A stretch of DNA of 64,000 nt from Arthrobacter oryzae (GTDB lineage: Bacteria; Actinomycetota; Actinomycetes; Actinomycetales; Micrococcaceae), in contig NZ_JAUSSM010000004.1 in NCBI RefSeq assembly GCF_030812315.1, positions 124,001 through 188,000 of the forward strand, read 5' to 3'. The first letter of the stretch is position 1; each line of letters starts with the position of its first letter. The notes beneath the pieces were generated by a model that saw nothing but the letters and a program-made list of their open reading frames with translations, had not been told where the DNA came from and did not search any database. A program made the translations under genes and the position numbers. This document shows positions 42,983 through 52,371 of the stretch, piece by piece.

Positions 42983-44155
42983 TCAGTTTCCTCTGAGCAA
43001 CGCAATGATCTCGTCGTGAAGCCTTTGGTCGGCGGGTCCGAGGCCGTCAAGGACGTCCTGGATACTCAGGGTCGACTGACGGACCTCCTTGACGCTGGAC
43101 AGCGTAAGGAACAACCGCGAATAGTCCGCCTGGCCAGATTCGACCGTTCGGGTCCAGCTCGGATCCCGTTCGTTGGCAAACCACGCGGACGGCCCGAACT
43201 TGAGTTGGAGCCTCGACTGGCCCGAGTCGTTCGATTCTTCTTCCACGTCGATGTTGACGGTCCACTGGTATATCCCCGCCAATCTCGCGTCGATTCGGCG
43301 CACAAACCCCTCGCGCCGAGTCGCGTTGAGTTGGCGTCTGAGCGGTCCTTCGCTGAAGGCGCTGAGTCGCCCCTTGACTCGCTGGAGGAGGTCGCGGCCC
43401 TCGCCAAACCGTTCCCTCGCTTGCACCGCAAGATCATCAGCAAAGCGCTCGGCGGCTACTTCTTGCGGCTGCTCCTGATATCTGCGCACCTCCCCGGTAT
43501 CACACATGGCAACAACGAAGTTGAGCACTTCCTGATCACCCACGCGACCCCTTTTCCTAACGAACTTACGGTGCAACTGCTCGATGAACGCGTAGGCATC
43601 AGGATTCTTCCGCTGGTAGGCTCTGTCGCCACCGACGTGTTCCAGCAGTCGCTTAGCCAACTTGCCATACGTGAGGACCGCGGCGTTCTCCCACCCCATG
43701 GTCTGCAAGGACACATCCTCATCGCGAGACAAGAGCACGACGGCACCATGCTTGCCGTCCCGGACGCTGAATGCCAGGTAACCGCTGTAACTGTGACCGT
43801 GGCCGTCAGAGGTGAAATAGTTCTCGACGACGACGACCGCAGCTTCGCTCTCAAGGACAAGGTCGGCGATGTCCGCTCCCGACCCGCCCACCGAGGTGTT
43901 CACCTCCTGACGCACCAAGTAGCTGCCATGCGGAAGCGGTTCACTCCCCACCGAAACCCGGTTCAACTCGTCGATAAAGATCCGCAGGAAACGGTCACCC
44001 AGGTTGTGCGTCTGCTCGGGGTCCAACAACCACCTGAATACATTCGAGATCTGCTTCTCGTGGAGTCCGTGGTGCATGACGTCAAACACGTTGAAACCCA
44101 GATCGAGGGACCTGCCAAGCACTGGCAGGAGCCCAGTTACCAAGTCATCTGACAC
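42983..44155 (-). CDS. PD-(D/E)XK nuclease-superfamily protein
   Basis: A 390-residue protein with the layout of the PDDEXK_4 group: GLHEKQISNVFRWLLDPEQT near residue 30, LGDRFLRIFIDELN, then GADIADLVLE near 95 and VVVENYFTSDG near 108. The usual catalytic ENK reads ENY here, so catalysis may be lost or the lysine displaced. The rest is helical, with an RLQLKFGPSAWF strand region near 318. It is possibly a defence protein; no obvious partner gene is adjacent. Confidence 0.75.
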   Translation of the reverse strand: MSDDLVTGLLPVLGRSLDLGFNVFDVMHHGLHEKQISNVFRWLLDPEQTHNLGDRFLRIFIDELNRVSVGSEPLPHGSYLVRQEVNTSVGGSGADIADLVLESEAAVVVVENYFTSDGHGHSYSGYLAFSVRDGKHGAVVLLSRDEDVSLQTMGWENAAVLTYGKLAKRLLEHVGGDRAYQRKNPDAYAFIEQLHRKFVRKRGRVGDQEVLNFVVAMCDTGEVRRYQEQPQEVAAERFADDLAVQARERFGEGRDLLQRVKGRLSAFSEGPLRRQLNATRREGFVRRIDARLAGIYQWTVNIDVEEESNDSGQSRLQLKFGPSAWFANERDPSWTRTVESGQADYSRLFLTLSSVKEVRQSTLSIQDVLDGLGPADQRLHDEIIALLRGN

Positions 44156-44574
44156 GACATCATCCCCCGAGCATAGACGTGAAGGTTAGATGGAGGACGG
44201 CGACGCTGCGAAACCCCCACATGGCTATAGCTGGGAACTTTACATGGAATTTAGATTCAACCACGTCAGGTAGCAGATTAACGTGTTGTTTCCGTTACCC
44301 ACCCTCGCCTCATGGTTCGTTGTGTCGCTGCTTCGGCGAGCGACGTTGTCACCAATCATGATGCTCAAAGTTTCTGTGGCCAGACCCCGGCCCGGTGGAG
44401 CTCCGTCACAGCACGCGAGTGATGGTCGTTGACGCGATGCGGCGGTACGTAGCTCGCCAGGGTCGGCCAACTACATAGCGTCCCAGATGGGAAAAGACTG
44501 GGAGCACGTAACGGGGCCAGAGGTTGGCCGCCTACGTAGCCACATCGCCGCTGAACACCCTCTGCTGTGCAGGG
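44156..44574. other. Intergenic region with weak direct repeat
   Basis: No supported gene. A 19-bp imperfect direct repeat is visible: GGTCGGCCAACTACATAGC at 44461 and GGTTGGCCGCCTACGTAGC at 44522 (15 of 19 matches), with a further TACGTAGC at 44445. Its role is unknown; a regulatory site is possible. Confidence 0.4.
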
Positions 44575-45876
44575 TTACTTCTCGACCACTTCCTCGTCGC
44601 CGGTCTCAGACCCGTCCGCCGTCTGTTCGCCACGCTTCTTCCGTTTGAACAACCCTGCGACGCTCCCTCCGACCGAGCCCGCCGTACCGGCGATGGCGCC
44701 ACCGACGCCCTTGACAGCACTGAGGGCCTGGGGCTCATCCGGGATCCCGTCCCCGTCAATATCCACGCTCCGGAACACGCGCGATACCGTGTCGGCAGCG
44801 GTGGCCACTCCGGCGCCCACTGCCACGGCGCCCGTTGCGACGCCGCCTCCGACCGTGCTGGCAGTGCCAGCAATCCAGTTTCCCGTCACTTTTGCGGCAT
44901 CTTCCATGGCTGCGATCGCTCGGTTCTGTTCGACGTCGCGGTCTTCGTCGCCTGCCTCTACACGAACTGCCAGATGTTCGGGGAACGTGTCGGGGGCATC
45001 GGCAAATGCTGCCCGCGCTGCGACGATGACGTCGCGACCGAACACGAAGCGCGTGACCCCTCCCGCCAAGGCTCCAACGCCGTACTCAATCGTTGCCTGC
45101 TGCTTTCCACTCAAATTTTCGCGCACGGCGTCCAGCTGACCTGTTTCCATGGTCCGAACCAAACTCTGCGCGGCGCCTCCAGGGAGGGTGTCCGCGAGCG
45201 TGTTCGCCCAGTGCGACCAGTCCGTGCGGCCAGCAGCGATCCTATTGCCGACGCCGACGACGCCGTCAGACGACGCGCTCGATAGGTCTGTCGCCATCGT
45301 CGCGATTTGCTTCTGGCTCACGCGTTCGTTCGAGAGTCCGTAGACAAGGGCGAGGGCCTGGTCTTTGTCGAGGTCCATTCCGTGAATGTCGGCAATAGCG
45401 AGCGCGAAGACCGCGGTGATCTCGAACTGCAGCTGCTCATCGCCTGCGGGAAGGAGAGCAGCGGCCCGCTGTGCACCGTTCTTCGCAGTACCCAGGGCTA
45501 TGTTCTTTGCGGCCTGTTTCGCAGCGCTTTTTGCGGCAAATTTGACGGCTTCCTTGCCGGTCTTCTTGGCGGCCTGTTGTCCCGCACTCTTCATGCCGGC
45601 TGCTGCCGCCCCGACTCCTGGAATCATCGCGATACCAATATCAGCCGCGATCGCGCCGGCGCTGATGAGGGCACCCGCAGTGGTGATCGAGGTTCCGTAG
45701 TGACGCTCCAGCATCTGGATCACTTCAGCGGGCGTTGCGTCCGGATGCCGCCGGCGCAGCCTCATGACGTACTTGCGAGCGATCGAGTGACGGGCGCTGA
45801 CCGCCTTTGCAATATCACGCGTGGCCTCCTCGCCGACGAGCTCCGCCTCCAGCGTGATGCTCTCGATATTGGTCAT
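44575..45876 (-). CDS. Ala-rich protein with EF-hand-like motif
   Basis: A 433-residue protein; the ATG at 45876 has AGAGGAG upstream and replaces a longer frame to 46032 with an unlikely N-terminus. Residues 60-150 are Ala/Gly-rich with a hydrophobic stretch (ISAGAIAADIGIAMIPGVGAA) followed by Lys-Ala repeats (AKSAAKQAAK). Another Gly/Ala-rich hydrophobic stretch precedes DIDGDGIPDE near 370, a calcium-loop-like or dockerin-like sequence. A second Gly-rich segment and a charged tail follow. A TerB-like helical domain around 155-210 is possible (FALAIADIHGMDLDKDQALAL). Function unknown. Confidence 0.7.
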   Translation of the reverse strand: MTNIESITLEAELVGEEATRDIAKAVSARHSIARKYVMRLRRRHPDATPAEVIQMLERHYGTSITTAGALISAGAIAADIGIAMIPGVGAAAAGMKSAGQQAAKKTGKEAVKFAAKSAAKQAAKNIALGTAKNGAQRAAALLPAGDEQLQFEITAVFALAIADIHGMDLDKDQALALVYGLSNERVSQKQIATMATDLSSASSDGVVGVGNRIAAGRTDWSHWANTLADTLPGGAAQSLVRTMETGQLDAVRENLSGKQQATIEYGVGALAGGVTRFVFGRDVIVAARAAFADAPDTFPEHLAVRVEAGDEDRDVEQNRAIAAMEDAAKVTGNWIAGTASTVGGGVATGAVAVGAGVATAADTVSRVFRSVDIDGDGIPDEPQALSAVKGVGGAIAGTAGSVGGSVAGLFKRKKRGEQTADGSETGDEEVVEK

Positions 45877-46051
45877 CGCATACTCCTCTGTGGTTGCACC
45901 TCTCCAGGAGGTGTGAATGCGGCTGATAGGTGAGAAACCGCCGGTGCCGCCTGGATCTCTCGTGATTGTATTCATGGATCCTGGCTTGGCAGGTCGCGGC
46001 GCGTTCAAACTCCTCGACCAAGTGTCTCCCACCTGCGTCGTCGGACTGTTC

Positions 46052-46340
46052 CGACTAGCACCCGGCAGACGAGCAGTTCCACCAACTGGTGGGCACGGCG
46101 TCAGGACCGGGGACCGCCGTCGAGGACTACCACGAGACGTTGGCGGAGCTCTACGCCTGCTTCATCCCCTACCCCATCGAGCTGCTGCACAAATCAAGCT
46201 GCGACCATGTGGCGCTGGTAGCGGCTTTGCGTGCCGGCGGTGTATGGGAGGCTGTGGAGGTCTCGCCTAAGCACCTGGACATCCTGCACCGGACGATGTT
46301 CATGGGGTTGGCGGAGGGCGGAGCTCAAACCTCTGACTAA
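46052..46340 (+). pseudogene. 3' fragment of a GntR/FCD regulator gene
   Basis: About 270 bp homologous, by eye near 83 percent, to the last third of the GntR gene at 41273-42028 (EQFHQLVGTASG, FIPYPIELLHKS, CDHVALVAALRAG, LHRTMFMGL). No start or DNA-binding domain is present. With the intact gene it brackets the 42.0-46.0 kb block, suggesting an old duplication with insertion or loss between. Confidence 0.8.
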
Positions 46341-46545
46341 GAAATGTCGATGGACGCCTGCATTCATGGTACCGAACCGCGCGCCGGGCTATGCTCCGCA
46401 TTGTTGCAGATTTGTGGCCGACGCAAAGGACGTCCCGGCGCTTTGTTCGAACCTAGAACTGACATGATTCTCGACGACAAGACTGGCCATTCAGAGGCAT
46501 TCCGAAAATGGGGAAATGAAGAAAGTACAGGCCCTAGGGCAAACA

Positions 46546-46953
46546 ATGAGAAAAGCAACATTCGCAGTCGTGTTGGCAGCGCCCTTAGTCCTGAGCGGTT
46601 GCGGAGGTCCAGCAACTCCAGATGCGACGCCCTCAACAGCGGTCTCGCCGGCTTCATCGTCCGCCACGGCGACTACGACGCCAACCACACTCACCGTGTC
46701 AGAGAAGGCAACATGCACATTACTGGTCGGCCCCGATGAGGACGGACCGCTAATTCAGTACGTCAACGGAGTCACTAGCATCGATCCATCTGACCAGGCA
46801 GCAGTTGCAAAGCTTGTCGCCACACGGGATGAAGTTAAGGCGATCGCAAAAAGCGCGAATCCGGAGATGAAGGAGTTGCTGACCGCACTCTTTTCGGAGG
46901 ATATAAATGACTTCAAGGCTGCGGGCACCGACCTCTTGACGCGTTGCGGCTAA
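46546..46953 (+). CDS. Small lipoprotein
   Basis: A 135-residue secreted protein with a lipoprotein signal: MRKATFAVVLAAPLVLSGC, where the Cys would be lipidated. A Pro/Ser/Thr-rich linker follows and then a helical domain of about 75 residues with two Cys. The ATG at 46546 (AGGG seven bases upstream) is preferred to that at 46516. Function unknown. Confidence 0.8.
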   Translation: MRKATFAVVLAAPLVLSGCGGPATPDATPSTAVSPASSSATATTTPTTLTVSEKATCTLLVGPDEDGPLIQYVNGVTSIDPSDQAAVAKLVATRDEVKAIAKSANPEMKELLTALFSEDINDFKAAGTDLLTRCG

Positions 46954-47010
46954 TCGCGAGATCAGCACGCTTGGGCGGCGAGTGCACCTAGCATCTGGCT
47001 GCTCTTCACC

Positions 47011-47033
47011 GAGGTCCTGCGGTCAAGGACCTC
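47011..47033. terminator. Hairpin between convergent genes
   Basis: GAGGTCCT and AGGACCTC are an 8-bp perfect stem with a 7-base loop, located between the ends of the genes at 46953 and 47059. A second partial copy (AGGACCTCAG) follows. Confidence 0.55.
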
Positions 47034-47058
47034 AGGACCTCAGTGAAGGACGAGCAAG

Positions 47059-47853
47059 CTACTGTTTCGACCAAGTTCCGCAGCGTGAGCTTTTGAAGTC
47101 TTGGCCAGCTGACAAGGTGACTGATGGACGGCCACCGGTCACGATGTCGTTGTCGACAATGTCAGATCCGTTGGAGCCGGTCCGGTATATCCCCCAATAG
47201 CATCCAGACGTCACGTCGGAGTTCGTCCGGTAGGTTCCCGGTTCGAGATCAACGCCGACCGTCCAGGTGCCTTCCTTGATGGTGTTTGCCGCCTTCGTTT
47301 TCTCCGCGGACGTCACTGCTTCCTCGCGCTTCTTGACGGCTGCATCTGCAGATTTGACGAGGGCGTCTGCCTTAGCCACCGCGTCTTCACGAGCCTGGAC
47401 CTTGGCTTCCCGGCCTTTGATGCCAGCGTCGAGAGTGTCGAAGCGCCCTTGGAGTTTGTTGAGGTCTGACTGCAAGCCCTGTTTGTCCGACGTCAGTGCA
47501 ACGTATTCCTTGCTGTTCGTCGGATCGGGCAGGGTGAAACCAATGCCAATTCCGGACGCCAGAAGGAGGCATGCAATGCCTGCCACCCAATACCAAGCAA
47601 GCTTGCGCCGGGTTCGAACGGGCCGGCTTTCAGCACCGACTGTCTGCTCAAAAGCGGGCGGCAGTGTGGCACCAGCCAGTTTGGGCGAGTCGGCGACTTT
47701 CTTTCGCTTTGACCACCAACGGCGATTGGACGAGGCGGTTCCGTTGATGTCCGAGTCCAGACTGAGGTTAGTGTCAGCGCCGTGCTCTTCATGAAGCGCA
47801 GGCGGCTGCAACGGCTTATCCGGGATACCCGAATCGGAGTTATTTTCGGTCAT
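47059..47853 (-). CDS. Membrane-anchored coiled-coil protein with C-terminal beta domain
   Basis: A 264-residue protein. A charged cytoplasmic N-terminus, one transmembrane helix (residues 87-112, WYWVAGIACLLLASGIGIG), a coiled coil (LTSDKQGLQSDLNKLQ to about 195), and a C-terminal domain with TWTVGVDLEPGTYRT, GCYWGIYRTG and SSRCGTW. That last domain recurs in actinobacterial surface proteins. The start at 47853 is chosen because GGGGAA lies 10 bp upstream. Function unknown. Confidence 0.8.
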   Translation of the reverse strand: MTENNSDSGIPDKPLQPPALHEEHGADTNLSLDSDINGTASSNRRWWSKRKKVADSPKLAGATLPPAFEQTVGAESRPVRTRRKLAWYWVAGIACLLLASGIGIGFTLPDPTNSKEYVALTSDKQGLQSDLNKLQGRFDTLDAGIKGREAKVQAREDAVAKADALVKSADAAVKKREEAVTSAEKTKAANTIKEGTWTVGVDLEPGTYRTNSDVTSGCYWGIYRTGSNGSDIVDNDIVTGGRPSVTLSAGQDFKSSRCGTWSKQ

Positions 47854-48248
47854 GATGCAATTCCCCATTTAGTGATGACGAGATGATGTATGGGCTCCAG
47901 CACCCATGCCGATTGCAAAGCGACGCGCCGTAGGATACTGGACCATAGATTGAACTTACAACCAAGAATGCGAAACTGGTAACTGAAAAGCCAAATAATT
48001 CGATCGATTACTTTGCCGCGACTGCACTGGCTCCACGTTCTTGAAATTTTGTCCGCATCGCCATATATGCTTCAGTTTGGACCACCGAATGCTGCTGTTA
48101 TCCGCACCCATAAACGTAGAAGTTGATGGCAAGGACGCCGCTTCCATCTTTGTGTGGGTCCGTTCTATCCTGCGGACAGAAACTGTTGGGGGAACTTACA
48201 GTCTCGATCTGCAAGGGTCTCACTTGGACCAATTAATAGGGGAAAATC
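47854..48248. other. Divergent intergenic region
   Basis: Nothing gene-like is supported. An overlapping frame from 48041 runs into the next gene in another register and has no ribosome binding site. It must contain the promoters of the two divergent genes. Confidence 0.4.
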
Positions 48249-48872
48249 ATGTCCGACATCAAGAACGACACAACACCTTCGGCATTGCCCGACCAGCCGA
48301 TTCATCACGTGCGACTTGTCGAGGAAAAACGCAAAAACGGCCTCGGAGTAGCAGCACTCGTCGTTGGCATCGTCGCCGCGGCATTCAGCATCATCCCTCT
48401 GGTAGGAATGGTCGCATTCTTCCTCGGCCCGGTCGCCATCATCCTGGGCATCATCGCTTTCTTCCTGAAGAATCGGAAGAAGGGAATGGCAATCACCGGA
48501 TTCATCCTGGGTGTCGTCAGCCTAATTGTCGCTGGAATGGTGACTGCAGGCGTGAGCGCTGCTGCTAAGTCCATAGACGAAAGCATCAACGCCGAGCATA
48601 CGGTGGAATACGTCGTCACTACGTCAGGACCGGCCCACATTTCGTACTGGACACCCGGCGGGAGCTCGACGGAAGACATCACCGCGGACTGGAAGAAGTC
48701 CATCACCTCGAAGGAATTCAATATCACGAGCATCTCGGTCACCGGAAGCTATACCGACGCTTCTGCGGCTGTCACCTGCGAAATCCTGATTGACGGAAAG
48801 AGCGCAGGAAAGAACACAGGCAACGGCACAGGCGCCCACGCTAGCTGCTCAGGAAACACCTGGCAGAAGTAG
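48249..48872 (+). CDS. DUF4190-like membrane protein with MmpS-like C-terminus
   Basis: A 207-residue protein. Two to three hydrophobic helices between residues 31 and 110 (LGVAALVVGIVAAAFSII, VAIILGIIAFFLKNRKKGMA, ITGFILGVVSLIVAGMV) match the DUF4190 arrangement. The outer domain (TVEYVVTTSGPAHISYWTP, then VTCEILIDGKSAG and ASCSG) resembles an MmpS-type domain with a conserved Cys pair. It ends before a strong hairpin. Likely an envelope protein. Confidence 0.8.
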   Translation: MSDIKNDTTPSALPDQPIHHVRLVEEKRKNGLGVAALVVGIVAAAFSIIPLVGMVAFFLGPVAIILGIIAFFLKNRKKGMAITGFILGVVSLIVAGMVTAGVSAAAKSIDESINAEHTVEYVVTTSGPAHISYWTPGGSSTEDITADWKKSITSKEFNITSISVTGSYTDASAAVTCEILIDGKSAGKNTGNGTGAHASCSGNTWQK

Positions 48873-48881
48873 AGTCGCTGA

Positions 48882-48924
48882 AGGGCTGGCACCAGGCAGT
48901 GATCTTTCTGCTGGTGCCAGCCCT
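48882..48924 (+). terminator. Hairpin terminator
   Basis: AGGGCTGGCACCAG and CTGGTGCCAGCCCT form a 14-bp perfect stem with a 15-base loop, 9 bp after the stop at 48872. The T-tract is poor. Confidence 0.7.
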
Positions 48925-49123
48925 GCCTTGTCTGCCGCGAGGCGTCGGTCTCGGTACTGGGGTGGGGCTGTCTTTATAGAGCGTTCGGCTCATGCGAGCA
49001 CCTGCGAGTAGTTCACGACAGCCTACGGTACGGCGCCGCAGCAGCAGAGGGCGTGCCTCATGAGCCCGTCTTGGGGAAGCAGTGCTTCCAAGTGAACACT
49101 TACAAACATTCAAAGGATTCAAT

Positions 49124-49588
49124 ATGAAACACGCTATGTCACTTCTAGCGGCTCTAGCTCTCGGGGCTACCGCGCTCAGCGGTTGCTCGGGAGGTGCGAC
49201 TGCAAGCCAGTCGCAGCAGGTGTCTGCCAAGGCTACGCCTTCGCCTTCTCCCACCAAGACCGTGCCCGTCAACGGTGAGCACTACAGTTCAGTTCAATCG
49301 TTAAAGGAAGCATTCGTACTCGCCGGTGGCGTTTGCTCGGGGTACACGCAGACAGACAATGTGACACTTGCCGCGCAGTCGGGAACGTGCGGCAAGGGAG
49401 CAGTTCTGACGATTTATTCCTCAGTGTCGGACAGGGATGGCGTCGTTGCGAACATGAAGCAGTTTGCCGACATAGTTGGAATGAACTTGCTTGTCGGAGA
49501 AAACTGGATCATTAACGATGCCAGCGTAGCAACTGTGCAGCCAAAGCTCGGTGGAACGTTGTTCACCAGGCAACCGAAGAAATCGTGA
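49124..49588 (+). CDS. Small lipoprotein
   Basis: A 154-residue lipoprotein: signal sequence MKHAMSLLAALALGATALSGC with a lipobox, then a Ser/Thr/Pro-rich linker and a compact domain (VQSLKEAFVLAGGVCSGYTQ, GTCGKGAVLTIYSS). AAGGA lies seven bases before the ATG. Two Cys in the domain may pair. Function unknown. Confidence 0.85.
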   Translation: MKHAMSLLAALALGATALSGCSGGATASQSQQVSAKATPSPSPTKTVPVNGEHYSSVQSLKEAFVLAGGVCSGYTQTDNVTLAAQSGTCGKGAVLTIYSSVSDRDGVVANMKQFADIVGMNLLVGENWIINDASVATVQPKLGGTLFTRQPKKS

Positions 49589-49629
49589 AATTTTCCCTGG
49601 CCTGAGATTGGTTTGTTTGTCGAAGAGTT

Positions 49630-49659
49630 GGGCGCGTCCGGCAATAGCCGGACGCGCCC
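49630..49659. terminator. Bidirectional hairpin terminator
   Basis: GGGCGCGTCCGGC-AATA-GCCGGACGCGCCC is a 13-bp perfect stem with a tetraloop between the convergent lipoprotein and permease genes. Confidence 0.8.
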
Positions 49660-49701
49660 TCCGCGTGCAGCGAACCAACGAAGTGGTTCGCCACGCCTGG
49701 T

Positions 49702-51114
49702 TCAGTCGATGAGCACCGGCTCCTTGGCACCGTCCGAAGCTTCGACAATGGGCGCAACTTTGCCCGAACGGTGATTCACCCAGTTCGCCACGGCCAGAAG
49801 CGCCACGAGTGCGAAAGTGCTCAGGAGCTGGGGACGGGAATCCTCGCCGATGAAGCCCACCGTGAAGATCGCGGCGAGGATGACCAGACCAAACACCGTG
49901 AGCCCCGGGAAGCCGGGCATCCGCAGCGGAAGCTCCGTCCCCTCCCGGTCGGCGCGGAGGCGCAGCGCCAGCTGGGCCAGGAGCGCGGACGTCCACACCA
50001 GCAGGCACGTCGAGCCCACAATGTTGAGCAGGACCGGAAGGACCTTCTCGGGGAAGGCCAGCTCCAGCACAACGGTGACAACACCGAAGGCGACGCTGGC
50101 CAGGACCGCGACCACCGGAACCCGGGCCTTCGATACGGAGGCCAGCAGGCGCGGAGCCTCACCGCGCTCCGCGAGGGAGTACGCCATCCGTGACGCACCG
50201 TAGAGGTTGGCGTTGAGGGCGGACAACAGTGCCGCCACAGCCACCAGGGTGATGGCGGTAGCCGCACCGGGCATGCCGGCCGCATCCAGCACCGCGGCGA
50301 ACGGGCTCTTCAGCCCCGCCGAACCCACGGGAACCACTGCCGCGATCACGAAGATCGCACCGATGTAGAACACCAGGATGCGCCACAGTACCGTCCGGAC
50401 TGCCTTCTTCACGCTGCGGGCAGGCTCGGCGGTCTCAGCTGCCGCCACGGACACAATCTCGGTGCCGCCGAACGCGAAGGCCACCACGAAGAGTGCCGTG
50501 GCGATCCCTGCGAAACCGCTGGGTGCGAATCCGGCACCGGTGAAGTTGGACAGGCCCGGCGACTGCACACCCGGCAGCCAGCCGAAGAGCAGGGCAGCGC
50601 CCACCAGGAGGAACCCGACGATTGCCGCCACCTTGAGCAGGGCGAACCAGAACTCGAACTCGCCGAAGTTCTTCACACTGGTGAGGTTCACAGCGGTGAG
50701 CACCACAATGAACACGAAGGCCATCAGCCACACCGGCAGGGCGGGGAAGATGGTGGACAGCAGGCCTGCCGCACCGAGCGCTTCGGCCGCGATGACCACC
50801 ACAAGCTGCAGCCACCAGAGCCAGCCCACCGTGGCACCGGCCACCGGCCCGTAGGCCTTGGCGGTATAAACGGAGAAGGCACCGCTGTCCGGATTGGCGG
50901 CGGCCATCTCGCCGAGGGCCCACATCACCAGGATGATGAGCGTGCCCGCCACGAGGTAGGAGATCAGCACGGCCGGGCCGGCAGCCTGGATGCCGGCACC
51001 GGAGCCGATGAAGAGACCAGCACCGATGGCGCTTCCCAGGCCCATCATGGTGAGTTGGCGGGGTTTGAGGGCCGCGCCGAGGGCGCGGGCAGACGTCTTT
51101 GTCTGTTGTTCCAT
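49702..51114 (-). CDS. Amino acid permease (APC superfamily, AAT type)
   Basis: A 470-residue transporter with about 12 membrane helices. The start MEQQTKTSARALGAAL, the first helix MMGLGSAIGAGLFIGSG and ALGEMAAANPDSGAFSVYTA are typical of the AAT amino-acid/GABA permeases. The frame runs upstream into the aminotransferase gene, so the ATG at 51114 is the true start. It probably supplies amino acids to the aminotransferase 52 bp upstream. Confidence 0.93.
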   Translation of the reverse strand: MEQQTKTSARALGAALKPRQLTMMGLGSAIGAGLFIGSGAGIQAAGPAVLISYLVAGTLIILVMWALGEMAAANPDSGAFSVYTAKAYGPVAGATVGWLWWLQLVVVIAAEALGAAGLLSTIFPALPVWLMAFVFIVVLTAVNLTSVKNFGEFEFWFALLKVAAIVGFLLVGAALLFGWLPGVQSPGLSNFTGAGFAPSGFAGIATALFVVAFAFGGTEIVSVAAAETAEPARSVKKAVRTVLWRILVFYIGAIFVIAAVVPVGSAGLKSPFAAVLDAAGMPGAATAITLVAVAALLSALNANLYGASRMAYSLAERGEAPRLLASVSKARVPVVAVLASVAFGVVTVVLELAFPEKVLPVLLNIVGSTCLLVWTSALLAQLALRLRADREGTELPLRMPGFPGLTVFGLVILAAIFTVGFIGEDSRPQLLSTFALVALLAVANWVNHRSGKVAPIVEASDGAKEPVLID

Positions 51115-51166
51115 GGGGATTCCTCTGGTTGTAGGTGGAACGGGTTGGTAAAAGGTCAGTCGGTTA

Positions 51167-52279
51167 TCAGGCTGAGTGGGCTTCCAAAAGCCCGAGCACG
51201 CGGTCGTTGGAGGCGGGATCGGCAACGGTGATCCGCACGCCGTCGCCCTGGTACGCCCGGACCAGGATGGCGGCGGCGTCAAACGCGTCCACCAGCCTCG
51301 CTCGGAGGCTGTCATCGGCACGGATCCACAGGAAATTTCCCTGGCTCGGCTGCAGTTTCCAGCCCTGGGCTTCCAGCTGCGCGGCCATCCGGGTGCGCTC
51401 CTGCCTGACGGCGGCCACCCGGGTTTCCATCTCCTGCCCGGCATCCAGCGACGCGATGGCCGCCTTCTGGGCCAGCGCGCTCACGGAGAAGGGAAGGGCT
51501 GTCCGGCGCAGTCCCTCTGCGATGTCCGGCGCCGCCACGGCGTATCCCACGCGCAGGCCGGCGAGCCCGTAGGCCTTGGAGAAGGTGCGCAGGATGCAGA
51601 CATTCGGGTACCGGCGGTAGAGCGCCAGGGAATCGGGGCCGCTGCCCGCTTCGGCGTATTCCACGTAGGCCTCGTCGATCACCACGAGGATGTCGGAGCG
51701 GACGGATTGCAGGAAGGCCTCGATGCGTTCGTGGCTGATCGGCACGCCGGTGGGGTTGTTGGGGCTGCAGAGCAGGATGACCTTGGTGCGGTCAGTGACG
51801 GCCGCGGCCATGCCATGAAGGTCGTGGCCCTCGGCGTCGTCCAGCGGGATGCGCACCGGCCGGGCGCCTGCCAGCTCAACCAGGATGGGGTAGGCCTCGA
51901 AGGAACGCCAGGCGAAGATCACGTCATCTCCGGCGTCGCACAGTCCGGTGATGATCTGCTGGAGGACGCCCACGCTGCCGGGTCCCACCGCGACCTCCCC
52001 GGCAGTGACGCCCAGGTGCCCGGCGAGCCGTTCGCGGAGTTCGACGGCGGCACTGTCCGGGTAGCGGTTCATGGTGCCGGCCGCTTCAGCCACCGCAGCG
52101 GCGGCGGCGGGCAGCGGTTCGTAGTGGCTTTCGTTGCTGGCGAGGGCTGCGATGTCCGTACCGGCGCCGCGCCGGCCGGGGACGTAGGTCGGAAGTCCGG
52201 CCACAGCGCCGCGAAGGGTGGGGAGTGCGGTGTCCTGCAGTGCAGAGGCAGAGGCGGTCAGGAGTTGATCGGGGGTCAT
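51167..52279 (-). CDS. HisC-like PLP aminotransferase
   Basis: A 370-residue class I/II aminotransferase: ASNESHYEPLP near residue 47, SPNNPTGVP, VVIDEAYVEYA, and RTFSKAYGLAGLRVGYA, whose Lys forms the PLP Schiff base. The family includes histidinol-phosphate and aromatic amino-acid transaminases. With a permease, an Lrp regulator and a TPP enzyme adjacent, catabolic transamination of an imported amino acid is more likely than histidine synthesis. The ATG at 52279 is chosen; a GTG lies at 52285. Confidence 0.9.
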   Translation of the reverse strand: MTPDQLLTASASALQDTALPTLRGAVAGLPTYVPGRRGAGTDIAALASNESHYEPLPAAAAAVAEAAGTMNRYPDSAAVELRERLAGHLGVTAGEVAVGPGSVGVLQQIITGLCDAGDDVIFAWRSFEAYPILVELAGARPVRIPLDDAEGHDLHGMAAAVTDRTKVILLCSPNNPTGVPISHERIEAFLQSVRSDILVVIDEAYVEYAEAGSGPDSLALYRRYPNVCILRTFSKAYGLAGLRVGYAVAAPDIAEGLRRTALPFSVSALAQKAAIASLDAGQEMETRVAAVRQERTRMAAQLEAQGWKLQPSQGNFLWIRADDSLRARLVDAFDAAAILVRAYQGDGVRITVADPASNDRVLGLLEAHSA

Positions 52280-52371
52280 GAGCACCGATCATGTTGTGAC
52301 CCGGCCCACAATGCAAGATACCCTCAACCCATTGGGACTTCTGCTCAACTTCTACTGACTGTGGTGAAAAT

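Noticed and set aside
43016..44152. Plus-strand frame of 378 residues
   Set aside because: Antisense to the PD-(D/E)XK gene, which has a recognisable signature and better codon use.
48041..48568. Plus-strand frame beginning upstream of the DUF4190-like gene
   Set aside because: It turns into an Arg/His-rich register of the real gene and has no ribosome binding site.
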